A stretch of DNA of 64,000 bases from Flavobacterium sp. KACC 22763 (GTDB taxonomy: Bacteria > Bacteroidota > Bacteroidia > Flavobacteriales > Flavobacteriaceae). A program made the position numbers and the translations under genes. Within the stretch, counting starts at the first letter, position 1; every line of letters begins with the position of its first letter. The DNA lies in NCBI RefSeq assembly GCF_028736155.1, contig NZ_CP117879.1, forward strand, positions 4,960,001 through 5,024,000, given 5' to 3'. The notes under the pieces are model-generated. The model did not search any database. It saw nothing but the letters and a program-made list of their open reading frames with translations, and was not told the origin of the DNA. This document shows positions 16,537 through 23,723 of this stretch, one piece after another.

Positions 16537-17160
16537 ATGATAGATTTTTTTTTAGAAAGTTATAAGAACGCACCGCTATGGCATATTGCTTTGGAGTTCC
16601 TAGTGTTTGTCTGTGGGATTTTAAGCGTTTGGTTTGCTAAAAAAGAAAATATCTGGGTGTATCCGACAGGACTGATTGCGACAGCAATATCAGTATATCT
16701 GCTTTATGTTGCAGGTTATATCGGCGATATGATTATAAATGCGTATTTTTCAATAATGAGTATCTACGGCTGGTATGTATGGGCAAAAGGTGGAACTGCA
16801 GAAGATAATCTGCCAATTACCCGTACAAATTTTAATGAAAAAATAATCGGAATCTTACTGTTTATTGTGACTGTTTTTGTAGTTTTCGGGATTTATAAAT
16901 ATTTTGATTACGAAATACATAAAGACAATTATGTTGATATGATTTCGTCAGGAATATTTTTCGCAGGAATGTGGTATATGGCCAGAAAAAAAATAGAAAA
17001 CTGGACACTTTGGATTATTGGTGATATTATTGTTGTGCCTCTCTACGCTTATCGTGGCTTAGGGATGTTGTCACTTCAGTACATAATTTTTACAATTTTG
17101 GCTATTTCAGCTTATTTAGAATGGAGAAAGATCTTAGACAGCAAAAAACAACCATCATAA
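16537..17160 (+). CDS. pnuC: PnuC-type vitamin precursor transporter
   Basis: Inner-membrane facilitator of the PnuC family, 207 aa with about seven hydrophobic segments. Family signatures include the N-terminal LEFLVFVCGILSVWFAKKENIWVYP, the central SIYGWYVWAKG and the C-terminal WRKILDSKK. PnuC proteins take up nicotinamide riboside; the PnuT branch takes thiamine. Here the stop overlaps by 40 bp a gene with an N-terminal NadR-type ribosylnicotinamide kinase domain, which favours nicotinamide riboside. The thiamine-type alternative deserves a check because a TPP-riboswitch transporter lies 2.6 kb downstream. Confidence 0.9.
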   Translation: MIDFFLESYKNAPLWHIALEFLVFVCGILSVWFAKKENIWVYPTGLIATAISVYLLYVAGYIGDMIINAYFSIMSIYGWYVWAKGGTAEDNLPITRTNFNEKIIGILLFIVTVFVVFGIYKYFDYEIHKDNYVDMISSGIFFAGMWYMARKKIENWTLWIIGDIIVVPLYAYRGLGMLSLQYIIFTILAISAYLEWRKILDSKKQPS

Positions 17161-19235
17161 AAATTGCTTTGTTTGGTCCTGAAAGTACAGGAAAAACAAC
17201 CTTAGCAAAACAGCTTGCAGATTATTACGAAACCGAATGGGTTCCTGAGTTTGCACGCGATTATTTGCAAGAAAAATGGGAGGAGAATAAGCATATTTGT
17301 GTAGCCGATGATATGATGCCAATTGCGTACGGTCAGACTGCATTAGAAAACGAAAAACTGGCCAATGCAAATAAATACTTGTTTTGTGATACCAATTTAA
17401 TGGTAACCAAAGTATTTTCTGAAATGTATTATGGCTTTTGCGATCCGCTTTTGAATGAAGCGGCGCTCAAGCATGAATATGATTTGTTTTTCCTTACTGA
17501 CATTGATGTTCCTTGGGAGAAAGATGATATTCGTGATACTCCTGAAGGAAGAGAAAGCGTGTTTTCTGTTTTTAAACAAACTTTAATCGATACAAAAAAG
17601 CCTTTTATAACCTTATCAGGTGATAAAGAAACACGTTTGGCAAAAGCAACAGCTATTATTGATGAATTGACTTTAGCTAAAGAACATGATTTTTCATCTA
17701 ATGATTTTGTCCAGATATACAATAGAGGAATCTCTTTTGCGACTATTTTAAAACAATTAAAAAGTTTTAAAAGAGGAATTGCAAAAAGCAATTTAATTAG
17801 ACCCGCTACAGTCAACGATGGGATTTTGAGTTTGTCAGACGAAGAATTTCAACAGAAAGCGTTATTTTTTGATCAGCAGAAGGATAAATTTAAAATTAAA
17901 AAATTTGTTCCAGCTTCAGGTGCAGCGACAAGAATGTACAAATTCTTAACGGCATTTCTGAATGATTTTGATATTACAAGAGAAACAATAAACGCTTACA
18001 TCAACAGAAAAAATGATAAAGAACTTGCCATTTTTATCGTTGGTATGGAGAAGTTTCCCTTTTTTGAAACAGTAGACAAAAAATTAAGAGAAATCTATCC
18101 TGAATTTGAGACTTTAGAACGAGATTATAAAAATTACTATTTTATAAAATTGCTATTGTCTCCAGATTATTATAATTCAGCAAACAAGCCCAAAGCTGTA
18201 TTACCATTTCATCAATATGATACACATATTGCCAATCCGATTGAAGAACATTTGAATGAGTGCGTACATTATGCGTCATCAAAAAATGTATCCAATTTGC
18301 ATTTTACAGTTTCAGAAATACATCAAAATTTATTTGAAGTAGCAGTTGATGAAATTAAAGAGAAGATCGAAAAACCTTCAGGTATTAAGATTGATATCGG
18401 ATATTCTTATCAAAATAAAAGCACAGATTCTATTACAATAGATGAAAAAAATAAACTGGTAAAAGATAAGAATGACAATTTAGTTTTTAGACCAGGCGGG
18501 CATGGCGCTTTGATTGAAAATTTAAATAATTTGGATGCTGATGTGATCTTTATTAAAAATATAGATAATGTAATTCAGAATCATATTGATCAAATTACAT
18601 TATATAAAAAAGCTTTGGCTGGTGTTTTGGTCGAGATGCAGCAAAAAGTTTTTGAATATTTAAGATTAATTGATCAAGAGAGAATCAAAGAAGATAATAT
18701 TGAAGAAATTCTTCATTTTTTAGAAAAGAGTTTTAGTGTAGAAATGACTGCGGATTTCAATAAATTTACTTTTGAGAATAAAGTAAGTAAGCTAAAAGAA
18801 CTTTTAGACAGACCAATTCGCGTTTGCGGAATGGTAAAAAATGAAGGAGAGCCTGGAGGTGGACCGTTTTGGGTTATGAATAAAAAAGGGATAAAATCGC
18901 TTCAGATTGTGGAGACTTCTCAAGTTGATTTAGAAGATAAAAAGCAAGAGAAGATTTTGGCTGAGGCAACACATTTTAATCCAGTAGATTTGGTTTGTGG
19001 TATAAAAAACTATAAAGACGAAAAGTTTGATCTGTTGCAATATGTAGATCGAGAAGCCGGATTTATTGTAGAAAAAAGTGTTGAAGGGAAATCGGTTAAA
19101 AATTACGAATTACCAGGTTTATGGAACGGATCAATGGCCAATTGGTTAACTGTTTTTGTTGCAGTTCCGTTGATTACTTTTAATCCCGTAAAAACGGTAA
19201 ACGATTTGTTGAAAGCGGCACATCAGCCACAATAA
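17121..19235 (+). CDS. NadR-type ribosylnicotinamide kinase fused to DUF4301
   Basis: 704 aa. Residues ~12-185 are a P-loop kinase of the NadR C-terminal type: Walker A GPESTGKTT (19-27), WVPEFARDYL, FCDTN (D90) and FLTDIDVPWEKDDIRD. This would phosphorylate nicotinamide riboside to trap it after PnuC uptake. From ~191 on is a complete DUF4301 domain with KFVPASGAATRMYKF, RPGGHGALIENL (~458) and GEPGGGPFWV, resembling nucleotidyltransferase-like folds. The frame is open throughout with no sign of a stop or frameshift. The N-terminal adenylyltransferase domain of full NadR is absent. ATG 17121 lies inside pnuC. Confidence 0.88.
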   Translation: MEKDLRQQKTTIIKIALFGPESTGKTTLAKQLADYYETEWVPEFARDYLQEKWEENKHICVADDMMPIAYGQTALENEKLANANKYLFCDTNLMVTKVFSEMYYGFCDPLLNEAALKHEYDLFFLTDIDVPWEKDDIRDTPEGRESVFSVFKQTLIDTKKPFITLSGDKETRLAKATAIIDELTLAKEHDFSSNDFVQIYNRGISFATILKQLKSFKRGIAKSNLIRPATVNDGILSLSDEEFQQKALFFDQQKDKFKIKKFVPASGAATRMYKFLTAFLNDFDITRETINAYINRKNDKELAIFIVGMEKFPFFETVDKKLREIYPEFETLERDYKNYYFIKLLLSPDYYNSANKPKAVLPFHQYDTHIANPIEEHLNECVHYASSKNVSNLHFTVSEIHQNLFEVAVDEIKEKIEKPSGIKIDIGYSYQNKSTDSITIDEKNKLVKDKNDNLVFRPGGHGALIENLNNLDADVIFIKNIDNVIQNHIDQITLYKKALAGVLVEMQQKVFEYLRLIDQERIKEDNIEEILHFLEKSFSVEMTADFNKFTFENKVSKLKELLDRPIRVCGMVKNEGEPGGGPFWVMNKKGIKSLQIVETSQVDLEDKKQEKILAEATHFNPVDLVCGIKNYKDEKFDLLQYVDREAGFIVEKSVEGKSVKNYELPGLWNGSMANWLTVFVAVPLITFNPVKTVNDLLKAAHQPQ

Positions 19236-19236
19236 T

Positions 19237-19641
19237 ATGGATTCAGAAAAAATTATATCAGAATTAAACTTTAAAGCCGTTCGAAGCAGCGGTTCTGGCG
19301 GGCAAAACGTAAATAAAGTTTCGTCTAAAGTAGTTTTGAGTTTTGATCTGAATGCTTCTCAAGCTTTGACTGAAGACGAAAAATTACTTTTACTGGAAAA
19401 TATTTCAGCAAGATTAACTTCCGAAAACATCTTGATCTTGAATTGTGACGAAGACCGTAGTCAGCTTAAAAACAAAGAGATTGTAACCAAACGATTTCTG
19501 GAAATTATTAAAAAAGGACTTTATGTTCCTAAAATTAGAAAGGCGACAAAAGTTCCAAAAGCTGTAATTAAAAAAAGAATTAAGGATAAGAAGAATATTT
19601 CTGATTTGAAGCAATCCAGAAGAAAACCTAACTTAGATTAA
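19237..19641 (+). CDS. arfB: Alternative ribosome-rescue factor ArfB (YaeJ)
   Basis: Codon-independent peptidyl-tRNA hydrolase that frees stalled ribosomes. The class I release-factor loop is visible near the N-terminus (RSSGSGGQNVNKVSSKV, with GGQ). The C-terminal Lys/Arg-rich tail (KVPKAVIKKRIKDKK...KQSRRKPNLD) is the part that enters the empty mRNA channel. 134 aa is the expected size. ATG lies 1 bp after the stop of the NadR-DUF4301 gene, so it ends the pcrB-pnuC-nadR operon. A perfect 13-bp inverted repeat with a T-run follows. Confidence 0.93.
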   Translation: MDSEKIISELNFKAVRSSGSGGQNVNKVSSKVVLSFDLNASQALTEDEKLLLLENISARLTSENILILNCDEDRSQLKNKEIVTKRFLEIIKKGLYVPKIRKATKVPKAVIKKRIKDKKNISDLKQSRRKPNLD

Positions 19642-19657
19642 ATATCAATTTTTAAAG

Positions 19658-19716
19658 TTCCAAATTCCAATAAACTAATTAAAAGTAAGTTTTTGGAATT
19701 TGGAATTTCTTTTTTG
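19658..19716 (+). terminator. Word-type terminator after arfB (AAATTCCA family)
   Basis: TTCCAAATTCCAA (19658-19670) and TTGGAATTTGGAA (19693-19705) are perfect 13-bp arms with a 22-nt loop, followed by TTTCTTTTTT. The T-run merges with the -33 TTTG of the next promoter. Confidence 0.75.
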
Positions 19717-19745
19717 GAGTTTTAAATATTTTAACACTAAATTTG
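19713..19745 (+). promoter_or_regulatory. Promoter of the TPP-riboswitch transporter gene
   Basis: TTTG at 19713-19716, 21 bp, then TAAATTTG at 19738-19745: a full match to the Bacteroidota consensus. The start site would fall at the 5' edge of the riboswitch. Confidence 0.75.
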
Positions 19746-19748
19746 CAC

Positions 19749-19832
19749 TGTCTCAAAGGGGTGCTCCAAATAACGAGCTGAGATCATACCCAAAGAACCT
19801 GAGCGAGTAATGTTGCTAAGGGAAAAACGACA
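19749..19832 (+). promoter_or_regulatory. TPP riboswitch (THI element) upstream of a TonB-dependent receptor
   Basis: The conserved core is read directly: GGGGTGC, then GCTGAGA, ACCC, GAACCTGA and the closing GGGA, with outer stem TGTC/GACA. A weak pairing ACGACA/TGTCGT further on (19827-19862) may belong to the expression platform. Thiamine pyrophosphate would be expected to lower expression of the downstream receptor. Confidence 0.95.
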
Positions 19833-19923
19833 TTATCGAGCGTGCACACTTTATTTTGTCGTGAAACACATTTATTAATTTAACAAAAGAATAATTCCCC
19901 CTTTTATTCGTAATTCTTTACGA

Positions 19924-22113
19924 ATGAAAACTATTTTTAAAGGTACTGAGGTACTAAGTTGCAAAGGTTCTGAGGTTCAAAAGATGAGCAGAACCAGTTC
20001 TATTTTCTTTTCTCTATTTTCTATTTTCTTTTCCCTATTTTCTTTTGCACAGCAGCAGGATTCTACCAAAGTAACTCAGCTTGATGATGTATTGGTTTCT
20101 GCAGTTCGTGTTACTTCAAAAACTCCGGTGAGTTTTAGCAATATGGATAAAAAGGAAATTAAGTATAGAAATTTAGGTCAGGATATTCCTGTTCTGATGA
20201 ATTACATGCCTTCAGTCGTAACTACTTCAGATGCTGGGAATGGTGTTGGTTATACTGGTATTCGTGTACGAGGAAGCGACGCAACACGTGTAAACGTAAC
20301 TATAAACGGAATTCCGTACAATGATGCAGAAAGCCAAGGAACGTTTTGGGTAAATATGCCCGATTTTGCTTCTTCTGTAGAAAGTCTTCAATTACAGCGC
20401 GGAGTAGGAACATCAACAAATGGAGCAGGAGCTTTCGGAGCCAGTTTGAATTTATTGACCGATAGTTATGCTAGAAAAGCGACAGGTGAAATCTCAAGTT
20501 CTGCAGGTTCATTCAATACAATTAAAAATACAGTAAAGTTTAGTACTGGTTTATTAAATGATCATTTTGAAATTGCTGGACGTTTGTCTACAATAAAAAC
20601 ACACGGATATATTGATCGCGGAAGTGCCGATTTGAAATCATATTTCTTGCAGGGAACTTATGTTGGCAAAACAACTTTGATTAAAGCGTTGGTTTTTGGA
20701 GGAACTGAAAAAACGTATCAATCTTGGAACGGAATCGATGCAGAAACTCTTAATGCAAATCGTACTTTTAATTCTGCCGGAATGTACACAGACGATGCAG
20801 GAAATGTTCATTTTTATGATAACGAAACCGATAATTACAATCAGGATCATTATCAATTGCACTGGAGTGAATCTATTTCTGATAAATGGAGCACAAACTT
20901 GGCATTCCATTATACAAAAGGAAAAGGATATTACGAAAATTATAAAGAAGACGAACCTGTTGAAGGTTATGGGCCAATTAAGCCAACAAAAACAGTTGAA
21001 GATGACAATGGAAATTTAGTTCCAGTAACCGATTTGATTCGTCAAAAATGGTTGGATAATGATTTCTACGGAACGACTTTTTCTGCTAAATATGTAACAG
21101 AAAAACTAAATGTTATTTTAGGTGGAGGTTGGAATAAATATGAAGGTGATCATTTCGGAAAAGTAATCTGGGCGCAATATTCAGATCAATCAGCATTAGG
21201 GGCTCATTACTATGATGATTATTCGTCTAAAACAGATGGTAACGTTTTCGCGAAAGCAAATTATCAATTCACAGAAAAATTAAGTTTCTATGGAGATTTA
21301 CAGTACAGAAATGTGAAATATAAAGCAAATAGTAAAGAAACTGGTTTAGTAGACGATAATTTTAATTTCTTTAATCCGAAAGCTGGTTTGAATTATGCTT
21401 TCAATGAAAAAAACACTTTGTATTTCTCTTACGCAAGAGCAAATCGTGAACCAAATAGAACAGATTACGAAGGTGGAAATGTAAAGCCAGAAAAACTGAA
21501 TGATTTTGAATTAGGTTGGAGATTCAATTCAGAGAAATTTCAATTGAATTCTAATTTGTATTATATGGGATACAAAGACCAGTTGATTTTAACAGGAAGA
21601 CTAGACGATGTTGGAAACCCGATTCGTGCGAATACTGAGAAAAGTTACCGTTTAGGATTTGAGTTTGATGCCACAATTGCGCTTTCTGAGAAATTCACAT
21701 TAAGACCAAACTTTACTTTAAGCAGTAATAAAAATGTTGATTTAGCAGTTGATGGAGAATATTACGGAACAACCAAAATTGCCTATTCTCCAGAAGTAAT
21801 TGCAGGAAACGTGATTGTGTATAAGCCGATAGAAAGATTGTATCTTTCATTATTGCAAAAATATGTTGGAGAGCAATACATGAATAATATTGAGCTTCCG
21901 GCCGCTAAACTGGCAGATTACTTTGTGAACGATTTTAATGCATCTTACGAAATAAAACCAAAAACGATTTTTCAATCGATAACAATCACAGCTTTGGTGA
22001 ATAATATTTTCGATAAAAAATATGTTTCAAACGGTTATATGTGGGATGTTTATCCATACTATTATCCGCAAGCAGGAACCAATTTCTTAATTGGTTTGAG
22101 TTTGAAATTTTAA
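19924..22113 (+). CDS. TonB-dependent receptor, probable thiamine (or precursor) uptake
   Basis: Outer-membrane active transporter, 729 aa. After the signal peptide come the plug domain (LDDVLVSAVRVTSKTPVSF, GYTGIRVRGSDATRVNVTINGIPYND, LQLQRGVGTSTNGAGAFGASLNL) and a 22-strand-type barrel ending GTNFLIGLSLKF. The TPP riboswitch upstream points to thiamine or a phosphorylated form; substrate is inferred from regulation only. The N-terminus is odd: codons 7-20 are made of a GAGGT.. repeat and the signal core holds a tandem duplication (SIFFSLF twice). ATG at 19984 (MSRTSS) is an equally good start. Confidence 0.93.
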   Translation: MKTIFKGTEVLSCKGSEVQKMSRTSSIFFSLFSIFFSLFSFAQQQDSTKVTQLDDVLVSAVRVTSKTPVSFSNMDKKEIKYRNLGQDIPVLMNYMPSVVTTSDAGNGVGYTGIRVRGSDATRVNVTINGIPYNDAESQGTFWVNMPDFASSVESLQLQRGVGTSTNGAGAFGASLNLLTDSYARKATGEISSSAGSFNTIKNTVKFSTGLLNDHFEIAGRLSTIKTHGYIDRGSADLKSYFLQGTYVGKTTLIKALVFGGTEKTYQSWNGIDAETLNANRTFNSAGMYTDDAGNVHFYDNETDNYNQDHYQLHWSESISDKWSTNLAFHYTKGKGYYENYKEDEPVEGYGPIKPTKTVEDDNGNLVPVTDLIRQKWLDNDFYGTTFSAKYVTEKLNVILGGGWNKYEGDHFGKVIWAQYSDQSALGAHYYDDYSSKTDGNVFAKANYQFTEKLSFYGDLQYRNVKYKANSKETGLVDDNFNFFNPKAGLNYAFNEKNTLYFSYARANREPNRTDYEGGNVKPEKLNDFELGWRFNSEKFQLNSNLYYMGYKDQLILTGRLDDVGNPIRANTEKSYRLGFEFDATIALSEKFTLRPNFTLSSNKNVDLAVDGEYYGTTKIAYSPEVIAGNVIVYKPIERLYLSLLQKYVGEQYMNNIELPAAKLADYFVNDFNASYEIKPKTIFQSITITALVNNIFDKKYVSNGYMWDVYPYYYPQAGTNFLIGLSLKF
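19999..20040 (+). repeat. Tandem 21-bp duplication in the signal-peptide coding region
   Basis: 19999-20019 and 20020-20040 differ at one base and encode SIFFSLF twice. The unit is a whole number of codons, so copy-number change would stay in frame. Confidence 0.9.
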
Positions 22114-22127
22114 TTAAGCTAGAACAC

Positions 22128-22159
22128 AAAAAAGCCTGAAATTATTTTCAGGCTTTTTT
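22128..22159. terminator. Bidirectional terminator between convergent genes
   Basis: AAAAAAGCCTGAAA / TTTCAGGCTTTTTT with a short loop, between the receptor (+) and the lipoprotein (-). T-runs are present on both strands. Confidence 0.88.
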
Positions 22160-22163
22160 GTTT

Positions 22164-22580
22164 TTAATTGTATACATGAATAACAGTTCCAGAATATTCG
22201 ACACGATATTGTTTCATCGGATATTCTTTTCCGCCAAGTCCTGTAAATAAATTATATTGAGTTTTGTCGCAGGAACAAACAGCGTAAATTCCGTCAATTG
22301 TCATTGCGGTGCAAGAAGTTAAAGCTTGGTTTGGACAAGCTGCATCAAAAGCAGTATAAGTTCCTTCACCAGTTTTCATTACGATAATTCCTTTTGCACC
22401 ATAATTAGCAACATAAACAGGGTTACTAGGATACAGTAGTTTGTTGTAAGTCGGAAGATTAGTGTCCAGATACGCGTTTATCGAATAATTGGGAATGTAC
22501 GGATTGTTATTACTTCTGTTATTGTCACTGCAAGCGAATAAAACTGCAGTAAATGCGATAAAGAACCAGATTTTTTTCAT
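22164..22580 (-). CDS. Lipoprotein with a degenerate Rieske-like fold
   Basis: 138 aa with a lipoprotein signal (MKKIWFFIAFTAVLFAC, lipid on Cys17). The rest resembles small Rieske [2Fe-2S] domains of Bacteroidota: YTAFDAACPNQ in place of the first C-x-H loop, and YAVCSCDKTQYNLFTG in place of the second. Both histidine ligands are missing (CPN, CSCD). A normal Rieske cluster is therefore unlikely, although four cysteines remain in this area. The protein is probably anchored in the outer or inner membrane facing the periplasm. Function unknown. Confidence 0.75.
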   Translation of the reverse strand: MKKIWFFIAFTAVLFACSDNNRSNNNPYIPNYSINAYLDTNLPTYNKLLYPSNPVYVANYGAKGIIVMKTGEGTYTAFDAACPNQALTSCTAMTIDGIYAVCSCDKTQYNLFTGLGGKEYPMKQYRVEYSGTVIHVYN

Positions 22581-22675
22581 TATTTGAATAAGAATTAGTT
22601 AAAACAAAAATAATTTATTTAGATTTGAAATCTATATATGATTAACATATAATTATGTACTATTAAAAATTATAG

Positions 22676-22716
22676 TATATTTGTGGTAAGAAAATCCCGT
22701 CGCGATGGGATTTTTT
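22676..22716 (+). promoter_or_regulatory. greA promoter with an immediate terminator-like hairpin
   Basis: TATATTTG at 22676-22683 is a perfect -7 box; no clear -33 TTTG is seen. Directly downstream AAAATCCC (22691-22698) pairs with GGGATTTT (22707-22714), followed by TTG, which looks like an intrinsic terminator 24 bp before the greA ATG. No upstream plus-strand gene needs it, so it may attenuate greA. Confidence 0.6.
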
Positions 22717-22739
22717 GTATTTATATAAACGATGAAGTT

Positions 22740-23216
22740 ATGAGTAAAGTATCTTATTATACAGCAGAAGGATTAAAAAAATTAAAAGATGAATTGGAGC
22801 ATTTAAAGAGTGTAATGCGTCCAAAGGCATCTCAAGATATTGCAGATGCAAGAGATAAAGGTGATTTGTCTGAAAATGCAGAATATGATGCAGCAAAAGA
22901 AGCGCAAGGTTTATTAGAAATGAGAATTGCTAAACTTGAAGAAGTATATGCAAATGCAAGATTAATTGATGAATCGCAATTAGATGTTTCTAAAGTTTTG
23001 GTTTTATCGAATGTAAAGATCAAAAACCAAAGTAACGGAATGGAGATGAAATATACACTTGTTGCAGAAAGCGAAGCAGATTTAAAAACAGGTAAAATCT
23101 CTGTAACTTCTCCTATCGGGAAAGGTTTATTAGGAAAATCTGTTGGAGAAGTAGCCGAAATTACAGTTCCAAATGGAGTTTTGAAATTTGAAATTCTAGA
23201 AATTTCGAGAGACTAA
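22740..23216 (+). CDS. greA: Transcript cleavage factor GreA
   Basis: Rescues backtracked RNA polymerase by stimulating cleavage of the nascent 3' end. 158 aa: an N-terminal coiled coil (YYTAEGLKKLKDELEHLKS) with the tip acidic residues in GDLSENAEYDAAKEAQ, then the C-terminal FKBP-like domain ending ITVPNGVLKFEILEISRD. The open frame begins 19 codons earlier inside the terminator-like hairpin. ATG at 22740 (MSKVSYYT) matches the family start. A short dispersed repeat follows right after the stop, then a HIT gene. Confidence 0.96.
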   Translation: MSKVSYYTAEGLKKLKDELEHLKSVMRPKASQDIADARDKGDLSENAEYDAAKEAQGLLEMRIAKLEEVYANARLIDESQLDVSKVLVLSNVKIKNQSNGMEMKYTLVAESEADLKTGKISVTSPIGKGLLGKSVGEVAEITVPNGVLKFEILEISRD

Positions 23217-23240
23217 GTCATTGCGAGGAACGAAGCAATC
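23217..23240. repeat. Dispersed element GTCATTGCGAGG.. between greA and the HIT gene
   Basis: A 24-bp element begins on the base after the greA stop: GTCATTGCGAGGAACG then AAGCAATC. A related sequence lies at 14254-14291. Its GATTGC/GCAATC-type ends allow a short hairpin. Confidence 0.6.
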
Positions 23241-23266
23241 ACACTATTAAGATTTAAAAATAAACC

Positions 23267-23656
23267 ATGAGTTCAATATTCACTAAAATAGTTAACGGAG
23301 AAATTCCTGCATACAAAATCGCTGAAGACGATAATTATTTAGCATTTTTAGATGTAAATCCAAACGCTAAAGGGCATACACTATGTATTCCGAAGCAAGA
23401 GATTGATAAGATTTTTGATATGGACGAAGAACTGTATTTAGGGTTAATGAAATTCTCAAAAAGAATTGCAGCAGCTTTAGAAAAAACAGTTCCGTGCAAA
23501 AGAATCGGAATCGCAGTTGTTGGATTGGAAGTGCCTCATGCACACGTACACTTGATTCCGTTAAACCATATGGACGAGATGCGTTTTATTGATAAAGTGT
23601 CACTTTCAAAAGAAGAATTTGAAGCTTTAGCAAAAGATATTCAGTCAAATTTGTAA
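23267..23656 (+). CDS. HIT family nucleotide-binding protein
   Basis: 129-aa histidine-triad hydrolase of the HINT branch, acting on purine nucleoside phosphoramidates or similar compounds. The start IFTKIVNGEIPAYKIAEDDNYLAFLDVNP and the catalytic HAHVHLIP are intact. A substrate-recognition segment (CKRIGIAVVGLEVPHAHVHL) is also normal for Bacteroidota. It lies 50 bp after greA on the same strand, a pairing that is common in this phylum. A clear terminator closes the unit. Confidence 0.93.
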   Translation: MSSIFTKIVNGEIPAYKIAEDDNYLAFLDVNPNAKGHTLCIPKQEIDKIFDMDEELYLGLMKFSKRIAAALEKTVPCKRIGIAVVGLEVPHAHVHLIPLNHMDEMRFIDKVSLSKEEFEALAKDIQSNL

Positions 23657-23675
23657 AAAAGAAAGAGTTATATAG

Positions 23676-23709
23676 AAAAAAAATCACAATTTTTAATTGT
23701 GATTTTTTT
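23676..23709 (+). terminator. Terminator after the greA-HIT unit
   Basis: AAATCACAATT / AATTGTGATTT, 11-bp stem with a 3-nt loop and a T-run. A-rich flanks make it work on both strands. Confidence 0.85.
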
Positions 23710-23723
23710 ATGCAAAGTTTTAA

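Noticed and set aside
22683..22739. Upstream start for greA
   Set aside because: The extra 19 codons translate a promoter-proximal hairpin; GreA normally begins at MSKVSYYT.
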